Shown here one piece after another: positions 12,800-23,019 of a stretch of DNA of 64,000 nt. Under the pieces are notes generated by a model, which worked only from the letters and a program-made list of their open reading frames with translations, was not told where the DNA came from and made no database searches. Where the stretch lies: NCBI RefSeq assembly GCF_907164915.1, contig NC_061864.1, positions 2,096,389 to 2,160,388 on the forward strand, given 5' to 3'. A program made the translations under genes and the position numbers. The first letter of the stretch is position 1. Each line of letters opens with the position of its first letter. Origin of the DNA: Impatiens glandulifera. Its lineage: Eukaryota; Streptophyta; Magnoliopsida; Ericales; Balsaminaceae.

Positions 12800-13077
12800 G
12801 ATATTAATCTTTCATTACCTTGTTTTCCAAAGTAGACTATTTCATTTTCCTATAGCTATTACAAGGGCCCATTCTACTAAATGTAGGGGTAGTAATGGAA
12901 ATGTCATTTGGTGTCAAGACTAAGTGTCTAACCAAAACAGAGATGTCACGCTAAATCAATCTAAGAGCTTATTCGGTAGAGAATTTTTAAAATAAACCTA
13001 GAATTATTTACAAAATCTTGATTGTTGCTGATTTTGAAAAGTTAGGTTTTTGTTTATGAAAAAGATTTAAAGGTATC

Positions 13078-13184
13078 CTACTAAGGTAGTCTCAGTAGTA
13101 AGAGTCGGTTTGAGAAATCAAGTTCGATTCCATCTGAAAACGCTTTAAATTTAAGCGGGGCATAACTGTGAATTTGAATGTGCT
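13078..13184 (+). mobile_element. tRNA-derived SINE copy, diverged
   Basis: It aligns by eye with the copy at 57086: CTAAGGTAGTCTCAGTAGTAAGAG (A-box region, 13081 on), a B-box-like GTTCGATTCC (near 13122), then CGCTTTAAATTTAAGCGGGG and CATAACTGTG. No target duplication was recognised, so it is an older copy. Confidence 0.65.
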
Positions 13185-13799
13185 AATATATATCGATAAA
13201 ACCTAATAGTGATAGTTCTAAAACAACCAAAAGATAAGGATTGAAGGAAGAATCTAGATCTAGTCACAAAATTTTGGAACTCTTTAGCATGGTCCCCTCC
13301 TTTGATAGGTATTTTAGTCCAATATCTATCTTGATCACCAACTAGATTCACTTCCTATGGAAAATCTAACAAAAGATGTGTCTCCTAAAAAATTAAGTGC
13401 ATGGCTTAAAAAACTGTTTGTTTTCACCTAGACAAAAATTCTTTAATTACTAAAGGAAAATTATTCAAAAAAAGTTTAAAAGGAAAATGATGAAATATGT
13501 TAAATCTTACACTTTATTTTGTCAAAAAAGTCCAAAAAAATTTTATTTGACGAAAATTCTTTTTCAGTAATAAAGGCTTAAAAATTAAAAAAAAAAACCT
13601 TTTCAGTCTAAAAATTCTCTAGCAGTTACCATTTATAGTTAATTTTAAATAACTGATTATCAATAGTCAATAACCCATTCATCAATCATTAAAACAATAA
13701 ACTAAAATTTTCAAATTTTAAGACAAAATATATTTGTAGCCACTTGAGTGAAAATTAATGTTTACATATTTAAATAACCGGAGATAAATAAGAGCGGCC

Positions 13800-14028
13800 A
13801 ACTAATTGTTTACTCCTCCGGTGTAGCTTCTTCATCTCCAAGATTGTTCTTTTGGCTTTTCAAGAAAGGGCAAGCAGGTAATGCAGAGAAAAGCAAAGAA
13901 TCTCCATTATTGTTCTTGAATGCATTTAAGTTTTCTTTGTTATTTATTGATGTGATGTCGCAGTGAAACCTAGGCGCCGGTTTGGGTCTTGTGTATCACT
14001 TCTTGCTCTTTCCTTACATTGAGATCAA
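13800..14028 (+). promoter_or_regulatory. Leader of the second CBL gene, duplicated from the first
   Basis: The segment ending GTCGCAGTGAAACCTAGGCG (about 13957-13976) repeats the 3' end of the proposed UTR intron and following leader of copy A. It then runs through a CTTGCTCTTTCC pyrimidine stretch to the ATG at 14029. No clear TATA box was recognised here. Confidence 0.5.
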
Positions 14029-15213
14029 ATGGGCTGCTTCCCTTCCACACGTAGAAAACGATCAACCCCTGCTCTTGTTCCTGCTCCTGCTCCTGTTCCT
14101 GTTCCTGGACATGAAGATCTTACCAGACTTGCTTCAGAAACATATTGTGAGTTTTAATTATTCCCTCTTTGTTAACAGGCCTCATTTTGAGTTTCTTTTC
14201 TGTTTCAGTTAGCCTGAACGAAGTTGAGGCATTGTTTGATCTATTTAAGACTATTAGCAGTTCTTTGGTCGATGATGGTCTGATAAACAGGGTAAAATCA
14301 TGTCTTTTCTTGTATGTTTGTCTGTCTCTGTCTGTTTGGTGATTCATTAAGAAAAAAGATGTTTTCTTGTAGGAAGAGTTTCAACTGGCTCTATTCCACA
14401 ACCCAGAAATGAATAATATTTTTGCAAACAGGGTATTCTTTCTTTCTTTCTTTCTTTCTTTCTTTCATTCATTCATTGAGGTTTAAGAAAGAAGAACAAA
14501 CAGAGTAATTAGGATTTGTTTATCTTTTACATGTAGGTCTTTGATATGTTTGATGTCAAGCACAAAGGATTAATTGATTTTGGTGATTTTGTAACATCCC
14601 TTAATATCTTCCATCCTAATGCCACTCTAGAAGACAAGATTAATTGTATGTTTTTTTTAAGAAAACTTTGATTAGTTCATTGATATCCTCAACTTTGTAT
14701 CTAATTTTAAACCCTTGCAGTTTCATTTAGGCTCTATGATTTAGATGGCTCGGGATTTATTGAGCGTAACGAGGTTAAGCTGATGTTAGTTGAGGTCTTT
14801 TACGAGTCTAAAACAAAGGTGGCAGATGAAACCATTGAGATTATACTCCAAAGGGCAAGTTTTAATAATATAAATTGAGCTTAAATCTAATTTGTTTCTA
14901 CAGTCTCTAATTATTTTTGTTGAATATTATCAGACATTTTTGGAAGCTGACATTGATCAAGATGGGAAGATTGATAAATCTGAATGGGATTTTCTTGTCA
15001 CTAAAAATCCATCATTGATCAAGATATTGACCCTCCATGATCTAAAGTAGTAATCATAATTCACATGTTTGCCTTCAACTTCTAATTTAACTTACAAGCG
15101 ACAAATTTACATGTTGTTTTGTTTCGTTGTTGTTAATATGCAGGGATATTACGATTTTGTTTCCCAGTTTCATATTTCATACTGTGGTTGAAGAGATTCC
15201 GAATATTCCTTGA
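14029..15213 (+). CDS. Calcineurin B-like calcium sensor, diverged tandem paralogue (copy B)
   Basis: A CBL1/9-type calcium sensor of 228 residues with the same exon pattern as copy A. MGCF is kept, so myristoylation and S-acylation are predicted. It differs in an inserted Ala/Pro/Val segment (ALVPAPAPVPVPG, about residues 15-27) from a CCTGCTCCTGTTC-type microsatellite. It also differs in EF-hand flanks (for example KLMLVEVFYESKTKVADE instead of [18 protein letters not shown]) and in the tail, which ends VVEEIPNIP instead of the conserved SEVDEIAT. The EF2, EF3 and EF4 loops stay canonical ([39 protein letters not shown]), and the FPSF serine is present at residue 214. It is therefore likely functional in calcium binding but evolving faster; CIPK partner choice may have shifted, which is inference. 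The frame is open with clean splice sites, so it is not a pseudogene. Confidence 0.9.
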
Positions 15214-15708
15214 TTTATTAGTATTTTTGCAGTTGCATTCTTTCGAAGACACGCCGTGATCTAGATGTATAGTAACTATTAGTTTTAGAAACGTTATAAA
15301 TCTAATGCAATAAAATGAATTATGATCTTTTGTTTTCAATTGTCATTCATTATTAAGTATATGAGTTTTAGTTTGAGATAAAAATTGACCAATAAACAGT
15401 TAAAGAAAATAATATTGGCAGTTAATGAAAATTGGTTAAACTCAATCTTGATAACTTTCATTCTATCAAGTTAAAATTAAAGAAAATGTTTGAGGGTTAC
15501 TTTTAACCTTAAAAAATTATCTAGTGAAATGTAATTTCACTTCAAAATCTGATAAAGTGGAAACAACTTGACATAAGTTGGAGTTCTCATTTTATTTTTA
15601 ATAAAAAGAACTAAAATTTTAAATAGAGCCATTGCACAAAAAAAAAAATCTACAGAAATCAAAGTATAAATGAGAAAGGTAACGAAAACAATTAAAGATG
15701 TTATTTTA
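15214..15708. other. 3' flank of copy B and short intergenic DNA
   Basis: Contains AATAAAATGAATTAT-type possible poly(A) signals just after the stop codon. Nothing else was recognised. Confidence 0.5.
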
Positions 15709-16523
15709 GACCCTCTCCAACCGAAAAACCCATTTTCAAACTCATTTTGGTGTAAATGTCACATTAAACAGTAATTCTACTCTAACCGAAAAATTCATTC
15801 TCAAACTCAAAAGAATATTCTTATAATATTCTTTCTTACATCAACTTTTATAACTTTTAATATCACTCATATCTTTTACAAACTTATAAATTACACCACA
15901 ATATTATAATATCATTCAAATATTTTAAACTTAAATATAAATTAATTATAAAAATTTATTAAAAATTCAAAAATTATACTACACTAAAAAAAAATTTGTA
16001 TGTGTATTTTTGTTTTGTTGTGTTGATGTATTATTTTAGTTTATGAAGTATTTGTATTTTGTATATTATTGTAATGTATTTGGTAATTTTTATAATTATA
16101 TATAATATAATATAAAGTAATTTTTTTTAATATTATTATAATTTTTTTAAATTATATTATAAATTTATGTTATATAAAAAATATTATATAAATTAAATTA
16201 ATAATTATATAAATAAATTTAATATAAAATATAAGATAAAAATAAAATATAAATAAATAAAACATATAAACAAATTAAAATATAAATAAATTAAAATATA
16301 AATAAATTATATAAGTAAGTTTAATATATAAAATTAATTAAGTAAAAGTTAAAGGGCTAAAATGCAAAAAGAAAATATATATGCGATTGTGAACAGTAGC
16401 AACGCGTATTTGCATTTTTTGAAGAGGGAAAATGAGAAATCTCATTTTGGGTTTGGTTTTGTAGTTCGGTTGGAGGAGAAAACCCATTTTAGGTATGCGT
16501 TTCCAGTACTGTTGGAGATGGTC
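15709..16523. mobile_element. Tourist/PIF-Harbinger-like non-autonomous element, 815 bp
   Basis: The left end GACCCTCTCCAACCGAAAAA and the complement of the right end GACCATCTCCAACAGTAC form a terminal inverted repeat. Both ends are flanked by TTA (15706-15708 and 16524-16526), the 3-bp target preferred by PIF/Harbinger. Further matching text inside each end (AACCGAA/AACCCA; CTCATTTTG on both sides) supports subterminal inverted repeats. The interior is AT-rich with no transposase frame. Confidence 0.75.
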
Positions 16524-16570
16524 TTAGTACCCAATCAGCCACCAAATTAAATTATTTAGAATTAAAACAA

Positions 16571-16574
<4 letters not shown>

Positions 16575-16643
<69 letters not shown>
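16575..16643. repeat. (TA)n microsatellite
   Basis: An uninterrupted alternating AT run of about 69 bp beside the Tourist-like element. Confidence 0.97.
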
Positions 16644-16647
<4 letters not shown>

Positions 16648-17650
16648 GATAAAAATTAAAATGGGACGATAATGATATATGTAGGTGTCAAATACAAAGA
16701 TTAAAATATGAGAGTTATTATTTTTTATATTTGAAAATTAATTATATATATATTTTCAACTGAAAACTTATAGGTTTTAAACTGAAAAATTAAAATATTT
16801 GATTGACTATATAAGTTATATTATATTATTAAATAATAAGTTTTTTAAATAGCACACTAAAAGTATTCTAGTTATTACTTAAATAATTCTTTTTTTATTT
16901 TTAGTTTAGAAGATGGTAAATTATTATTTGCTGTCTCATCTAGGAAATCTATATTCATCTTTCTAGTTTTTGTTGTATTATTTTTTGTTATAAAATAATA
17001 ATAATTATGAAACGAAATAAGTAGTTACATATAGAAACATTAATTTACCAATAATAAAAAATAACATTTAAAAAATCAAATTAAAAAAAAAATCTTTTAA
17101 ATAATATAAATTTACAAAGATTAATATTTTAATTAAAATAATCCACCAATCACACATTTTTTTAAAGTAATCTGAGCAATAAAATAAAATAAAAAGTATA
17201 GTCAAATAATAACAAATAATCTACAAATATAAATAAAATAGTGAAAAATTTCATTAAAAAATACATATAAAGAGGGCCTCTAAATTTAAAAACCCCTCTT
17301 AAAAAGATAAAAATCCTATATTATATCTCATTTGATGAAAAAGAATAAATTTTAAAAACTCTTTATAAAAATAATAAAAAAGAAGATCAGATCCTATGAT
17401 GCATCTCAAATAAAAGAATGGACACAACATAATTTGAGTTTTTTATTGTCGTATTATTAACTTATTTTAATCATGTATCCAGACACTTCTATTATTATAG
17501 TAGTTTGTAATATTATTTTTTAAAACATTTGTGTTAATACTAATGCAATGAGAATATTATATTTAATTAATAAAATTAACATATCATTTTCTCCTGCATT
17601 GTGTGCAGAAGCCGTATTTGTTTTTTTTTAAAATATGATTAAAATTTAGT
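16644..17650. other. AT-rich intergenic DNA
   Basis: No gene, RNA or bounded repeat recognised in about 1 kb. Confidence 0.6.
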
Positions 17651-17654
17651 GGAC

Positions 17655-17962
17655 GGGAAATTTGACTAGCCTTAAAGATAGTTTTATTTGACTTTTTAAA
17701 AAGCGCATAAAATTAAATGTGCTGGGAACATTTTTTTTTTGTTTGACGATTTTGCCTTTGTCGCGAAACGTTCGCATTCGCGAGACGCAACCGACAATCT
17801 CGAAACGCAACCGATAATCGAGAGTCAATTTTTTTTTTTGCGTCTCGCAATAGGGACATTTTCGTCCAAAAAAATTAAAGGTGTTGCCAGCGCATTTAAT
17901 TTTTTTGCGCGGGTCAAAAGCTCAAATATGAGCATCTTTAGTGTCATTCAGTCAAATTTCAC
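17655..17962. mobile_element. Small Mutator-like MITE with a CpG-rich core, 308 bp
   Basis: Left end GGGAAATTTGACT and the complement of the right end GTGAAATTTGACT are inverted. Further inverted matches follow inside (TAAAGAT, TTTGAC, AAATTAAATGTGCTGG against AAATTAAATGCGCTGG). The flanks share TAGTGG (TAGTGGAC left, TAGTGGGT right), a decayed 8-9-bp target duplication. The core (about 17755-17860) is unusually rich in CG dinucleotides and has two copies of an ACGCAACCGA-type motif. Confidence 0.7.
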
Positions 17963-18492
17963 TAGTGGGTGATATTTGAGTTTCTCGATACTAAAGGAGA
18001 GGTTTGAATCGAATTAACATATATGACATGCATAATAGTTGAGTTTATATTCTCTTATTTTTTGTGAATTATAAATTTCATTATTTTATTTTTTTATTGT
18101 CATGTTTTATTTATATCGTTTGGTTGTATTTAAACCAATTCAATTTTTGAATATTTGATGGATCATTAAAAAAAAATGGAGTTTTAATATAATTTATATT
18201 TGAAGAAATGAGATTTTTTTGTTTTTTTGGCCAAAAGAAAATGAGAATCCAGTGGAGTAGTTGTAGTTTTCTGGGTCCTACAAAGGAGGAGGGGGGTCGA
18301 TGACAATGGTCATCTTCTTCCTAATCCAATCTGCATTTCTCTGCGTCCAAAACGGCTGCTCTGCTATCTATCTATCTTTACTGTCACATACAAATCACCA
18401 ATTTCACCCGCACAGAGATATAAAGCCACGTTCTTTGTTGCTATCTTCTTCTTCATCTTCATCTTCATCTTCTCTTCTGAATGAGTAGCTAG
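17963..18492 (+). promoter_or_regulatory. Upstream region and leader of the MORN-repeat gene
   Basis: AT-rich DNA turning into a CT-rich leader with TCTATCTATC and CTTCTTCATCTT repeats directly before the ATG at 18493. An in-frame TAG lies just upstream of this ATG. No defined promoter element was recognised. Confidence 0.4.
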
Positions 18493-21234
18493 ATGACGCG
18501 TCAACCCAAGTTCGATCTCGAAATCCAAGTCCACGACAACGCTTTCTCTTCCGATTTTAACAACAAACATCTTCAATCGCAGCACCAGAACCATCTAATC
18601 CTTCCAATCCTTACTGATTCTTCCACTCCCCATCAAAACCCGACACGAAATGGAGCCGTTGTCGATAACCCATTCACCAAGAGCAAGAATCCTTTCTCCA
18701 TACCCCAGAAAAGACCACATGTAATGTCACATACACCTTCTAATCTCTCTCATTCAACTCTCATCAACAATCGGCGCGGCGAACCAGTACTAAATTCCAG
18801 ACCATCCCCTTCATCTTTTCGCTGTTATTCCTCCATAGCAATCATAAGTCTTGTTGTTAAATCAATCGTCTACAGAATATTCTGCCGTTCTTGCCGTGTT
18901 CGCCGCGTCCAACTTCATTTACGAATCGTAATCCTACTTTCATTACCTTTCTTATATTTCTTCACCTCTTATCACTATTACACCATCGTATTCCATATTC
19001 TCTTAGCAACCTTATTCATTGGAACTATTTTGATTTCATTAAATCTCGCCCTTCCCTGTCTCCCTTCAATTCGATCAACAGTAGCTCGTTCACCATTCAT
19101 AAATTTCCGTCGACCAACTGTTCAGAAACCTCCACGGCCACCAGTTATTTGGTCAATTTCCCCAAAGAGAAAACCTGAAAACGGACCGATTTCAGGGTAT
19201 TGGGTAAAGATGTATAAGAATGGAGATGTATATGAGGGTGAGTTTCACAAAGGAAAATGCTCTGGGAGTGGGGTTCATAGATACTATATGAGTGGGAGGT
19301 ATGAAGGGGATTGGATTGATGGGAAGTATGATGGATATGGGGTGGAGACATGGGCGAAAGGGAGCAGATATAGAGGACGATACAGAGTTGGATTGAGACA
19401 TGGATTTGGTGTGTATAGGTTCTTTAGTGGGGATGTCTATTCTGGGGAATGGTATCATGGTCAGTTTCATGGCCGTGGAGTTTATACTTGTGATGATGGG
19501 AGCTGGTATTTTGGTGAATTCAAGTTGGGTGTTAAGCATGGCCTTGGACAATATCATTTCAGGTAACCTTTTTTCACATTTGCTTTTTTGGTTAATCTTT
19601 CTTCATACCCATTAGAGTGACACCTATTGTTGTGCTGAAAGAGGTAGAGTTGGATAGACTCAACTCATTCATAGAAAACTAATCCACCTAAGATGATAAC
19701 TCATGTGTAAAGAGTGTTGAACTAATAAGAGGTTGGTGTCTTAGGTTTGATTCTCATTAAAAACACCTTGATTTGAAGTCAGACTCACCAAAAATCTATG
19801 ACAGTTATACGATGTGTTAGCCTATTTCACGAAAAAGTTCCAGAAAAAACTCTAGAATGTGTTAGAGGAACTTGGAGAATGATTGTATTATCCCATCTTA
19901 GAACATTACTCTCAAATCTCAATCCTCCATTCTTTACATAAGAGCCAATTTTGCAAAGAATTCCAAACTCTTCTCCACCTGCAAATAAGAGCAAGCCCAT
20001 TAAGATTGATTTCTTTCCAAACCTCCTCTTCATTTCTACTTTACCTTAGCAAAAACTCCAGTGTTTCTTTCTCTCCACCTTATAAACCATTGCACCAAAC
20101 ATACATTTGTAGATATTTGAAAAAAAACTTTCTTCTTTTGTTTCCTTAATGAGCCATTTCATAATATCTTTCCATTTTTCTAGAGCATTAGTCGCCATCA
20201 TACACTTGTTCACTCTCCTCCAAACATCAAGAGCAAATGAACAAACACAAAGAATGTGATCCAATGTCTCCAACTCATTCATGCAAAATGAGCAATTGAT
20301 ATTCTCAGTTTGCATGAATTTACTAAACTTATCTTTAGTCATTAGCCTTTATTGGAATGTCAACCAAAGGATAAATTGATGCATCAAAATCACTTTGGCT
20401 GACTTTATTGCCTCAAACTCTTAACAGATACCATGCTTTGTTAGTTAAAGACCTTTACCACTTCAGCTACCTGGGTAAAATAAAATAAAAAACTTTTGTT
20501 CTCTCCATGCTAAAAAGCATTTCCTTCAAAAGTAGGTCAAATTCTTCCCCCAATTGTATTCATACACGCAAACTCTCAATTTCTTCATGTAATCTTTAGC
20601 ACGACAAACTATTGTAAGTGTTGCAAGAGTACTTGTAGATATGCTATTAAAATGACAAACTGGAAGATTTGTTAATATTAGTCTATTGATAATGAATTGT
20701 GTGTGGGAGCAGAAATGGAGATACATATGCTGGAGAATACTTTGGTGATAAGATGCATGGTTTTGGGGTATACCGGTTTGCAAATGGACATACGTACGAG
20801 GGAGCGTGGCACGAGGGAAGAAGGCAAGGATACGGAATGTACACTTTCAGAAACGATGAAATCAAGTCAGGCCATTGGCAAAACGGGGTTCTCGAGGTTT
20901 CAACCACCACCCCATCATCTGCCTCATCATCTTCTTCTTCTTCCCATTTATTTATTGATCATTCAAAAGTTGTGAAAGCAATCCAGGTAACTTAATAATC
21001 TTATCTTGTTTCTTTCTTTATTGAAATAAAATATGTTCTTTAAATTTGATGAAAATTAACCAGGAAGCACGAAGAGCAGCAGAGAAAGTATCTAACATGG
21101 AAGAAGTGGAGGAGGGAGTGAAGAAAGCCATGGCAGCAGCTAGTAGAGCTGCAAATGCAGGTAGAGTTGCTGCTGTAAAAGCTGTGCAAAACCATGCACA
21201 TAATAATAATAATTACAGTAATGACATTTCTTAA
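18493..21234 (+). CDS. MORN-repeat membrane protein, 3 exons
   Basis: Exons 18493-19562, 20713-20986 and 21064-21234 join to 504 residues. The N-terminal 120 residues are polar and probably disordered. A hydrophobic region follows at about residues 140-185 (ILLSLPFLYFF and HILLATLFIGTILISLNLAL), consistent with two membrane spans. Residues about 235-445 hold eight MORN repeats of the form YxGxWxxGxxxGxG, including YEGEFHKGKCSGSG, YEGDWIDGKYDGYG, YSGEWYHGQFHGRG and YEGAWHEGRRQGYG. The intron splits a repeat (YHFR/NGDTYAGEY), confirming the join. The C-terminus is an Ala-rich helix (EARRAAEKVS...AAASRAANAGRVAAVKAVQ). MORN repeats bind lipids or proteins, and the precise job is unknown. It resembles the Arabidopsis protein often described as SET7/9-like (At4g17080, from memory), but no SET domain is present. 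Intron 1 carries a SINE copy and a LINE relic. Confidence 0.88.
19693..19822 (+). mobile_element. Diverged SINE copy in MORN intron 1
   Basis: It contains a B-box-like AGGTTTGATTCTC followed by AACACCTTGATTTGAAGT and TATGACAGTTATACGATGTG. These match in order the body of the SINE at 57086 (GGTTCGATTACC, AACGCTTTAAGTTGAAGC, CATGACTGTGGGGGTTGTG). The 5' part is weaker and no target duplication was seen. Confidence 0.5.
19830..20480 (-). mobile_element. LINE reverse transcriptase 3' relic (zf-RVT region)
   Basis: On the minus strand the segment reads LHQFILWLTFQ then RLMTKDKFSKFMQTENINC, CSFCMNELETLDHILCVCSF and ALDVWRRVN. This is the zinc-binding domain (C-x2-C-x4-H-x4-C type) that follows plant LINE reverse transcriptases. 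Nearer 19850-20030 another minus frame reads RWRRVWNSLQNWLLCKEW, also LINE-like. Frames are broken by stops and shifts, so it is a dead fragment, inserted antisense to the host gene within its intron. Confidence 0.8.
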
Positions 21235-21936
21235 ATTTTGCTGTCACACTGAGAGAGGGTCAGATTTAAAAGACCCTTTATCTCTATTGTAGTATTTATT
21301 GTGTAGCTTAATGGTGTGTATAAGTTTGTTTCTTGTTTATTCTTGTAATTAGATGTTACTAATATGTGCATCCAAACGATGCAATTTTTACAGCCTTGGC
21401 GGTTAGTTTGGAAACTAGAGAATCTCGAGAAACATATCTAGTTGTCCAAATAATAGTAAAAAACACGAGCATATCGCCCGTGTTTATTCAAGCAAGATAT
21501 TGAAATTGCCATCTATTTTTTTTTTTCTATTTCGATTTGGTTAAAAGTCTAAAGACTTTCATTTTCCAAATGACATCATATTATGTTCATTGTTATGGTA
21601 CTTTTTCCCTAAATTAGAGAGTTTCATGACCCTAGTGGTAGTATTAATTTGAATTAAATTAAGCCATATGTGCACAAAAGGTAATCTTCAAAGTCCAATC
21701 TTTTTTGGTTTTATTTTGTAAAACATTGAAAGCTAAGTCAATTAAAATTTTGAATTAATTTTTAAATTTGTATTATTTTATAAACTTTTTAAGTTTAATT
21801 ATTTTAAGTTTATCATCTTAAAATTTTACGAATTTATAAATAATGTTAATTAAATAAAAAAAAAATGAGTGATAAATAATTTTGTTAAAAAAAACGTTAA
21901 ATAAAAAAAAAAAGTTAAAAAAATTGTGAGACAGCT
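21235..21936. other. 3' flank of the MORN gene and AT-rich intergenic DNA
   Basis: Contains the probable 3' UTR of the MORN gene. No other gene recognised before the foldback element. Confidence 0.55.
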
Positions 21937-22131
21937 GTATGAGTGGGAAATTTGATAATATGACCTTGAAAACAAAGGTATTTTGAAATATAACCTCCAT
22001 AATAATTTTTTTGTTTTTTAATCTTTTTTTAAATTTTTTTCCAATTTTACCCTCAATAACCTTTTTATTTATTTTCTTTTTTCTTTTCTTTTCTTTTTCT
22101 TTCTTTCCTTTTCTTTTCTTCTTCCCCCGCT

Positions 22132-22330
22132 TTCCCTTTCCCCCGATCGTTGCCCTCCCCCCCTCCCCAGACCCTTCTTCTTCCCTTCCGTTCTTCTTCC
22201 CTTCCGTTGCACTCCGCCGACGTTCGCCAAGAAGCTCAACCCTTCCAGCCAGCCTCTTCGTCGATCGCCAAGCCGAACTTCCAGCCAACGACGATCGCCA
22301 AACCTCGGACGATTCTAGCCCAACGATTTG
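22132..22330 (+). other. GC-rich exon-like segment in the left arm
   Basis: A sharp GC island in AT-rich surroundings: a CT-rich leader (CCCTTTCCCCC, CTTCTTCCCTTCCG) then GACGATCGCCAAACCTCGG, ending at GATTTGAG followed by GTTAGTTTAGG, which looks like a splice donor and the start of an intron. This fits a captured 5' exon or leader, as in Pack-MULEs. No protein family was recognised in either strand, so the source gene is unknown. Confidence 0.45.
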
Positions 22331-22582
22331 AGGTTAGTTTAGGTTTATTGTTTAGGTTTATTGTTTAAGTAATCTTAGTTTAGTTTAGGTTTATTGTTTT
22401 AAATGCTGAGAATGCTGAGATTGATATAGTTTGAAATGCTGAGAATGTTTGTGAATGGTTTGTGAATATTTGCTTTGCATGTTTTGATTAGGGTTTTAGG
22501 GTTTTAGTTTATTATGAATGTTGAGAATGAATGCTGAGAATGATATATTTGATTAGGGTTTTAGGGTTTTAGTTTAGGTTTA

Positions 22583-22893
22583 GGGCTTGGCGTGGGGGTG
22601 GGGCGTGGGGCGTGGGTCTTGGGCGTGGGGCGTGGGTCTTGGGCGTGGGGCGTGGGGCGTGGGGCGTGGGGCGTGGGGCGTGGGGCGTGAGGCGTGGGGG
22701 TTGGGCGTAGGGCGTTGGGTGTGGGGCGTGGGGCGTAGGGCGTTGGGAGTGGGGGTTCGTCGTGGGGCGTAGGGCTTGGGCGTGGGCTTGGGCGTGGGGC
22801 GTGGCCCTTGGGCGTGGGTCTTGGGCGTGGGGCGTGGGTCTTGGGCGTGGGGCGTGGGTCTTGGGCGTGGGCGTGGCCCTTGGGCGTGGGGTC
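22583..22893. repeat. GC-rich minisatellite, unit GGGCGTG, left arm
   Basis: About 310 bp of a 7-bp unit GGGCGTG interrupted by GGTCTT and GGTT variants. It gives long proline-rich open frames that are artefacts of the repeat. It sits immediately after telomere-like text (TTAGGGTTTTAGGG, 22553-22567). Confidence 0.92.
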
Positions 22894-22931
22894 ACGCAAT
22901 ATGTATAACTAATTAATAAGTTTCTTAATAA

Positions 22932-23003
22932 ATGAGGATAGCTTAGTTGGGAGAATGTCAGACTGAAGATCTAAAGGTCAGGTGTTCAATCCACCTTCAC
23001 TGT
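22932..23003 (+). pseudogene. tRNA-Phe(GAA)-derived sequence, left arm
   Basis: It matches plant cytosolic tRNA-Phe over its whole length. It has an A-box-like TAGCTTAGTTGGGAGA and an intact anticodon loop CTGAAGA with anticodon GAA, followed by AGGTC, then a T arm AGGTG-TTCAATC-CACCT. Acceptor and D stems are degraded, whereas the five T-stem pairs are intact although different from the usual GCGTG/CACGC. A poly-T run of 16 or more bases begins about 8 bp downstream and could end Pol III transcription. It is not expected to make a normal tRNA. Confidence 0.8.
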
Positions 23004-23019
23004 AAAAGGTTTTTTTTTT

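Larger units (their letters stand above)
12280..13800. other. Intergenic region between the two CBL genes
   Basis: No convincing coding sequence. It holds a two-copy tandem repeat (separate entry) and a tRNA-derived SINE copy near 13.1 kb. A segment near 13360-13620 contains several repeats of AAAATTCTTT-like text, possibly a decayed MITE; I could not define its ends. Confidence 0.6.

Noticed and set aside
20046..20342. 98-codon minus-strand frame as an independent gene
   Set aside because: The CxxC...H...C pattern and RLMTKDKF context identify it as part of a dead LINE reverse transcriptase 3' region in an intron.
21818..22331. Open frames of 106-156 codons in the left arm, with a counterpart near 25089-25367
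   Set aside because: Low-complexity Lys/Glu or Phe/Pro runs from CT/GA-rich DNA inside the inverted repeat; not similar to any family. Kept only as a possible captured exon.
22561..22899. Long proline-rich or glycine-rich open frames on both strands across the GC minisatellites (also 24476-24838)
   Set aside because: They are produced by a 7-bp repeat free of stop codons; several frames on both strands are open at once, and no start context or domain supports a gene.
22932..23003. Functional tRNA-Phe gene
   Set aside because: Acceptor and D stems are mismatched in both copies, and the sequence is repeated inside a transposable element, so a tRNA-derived module is the better description.
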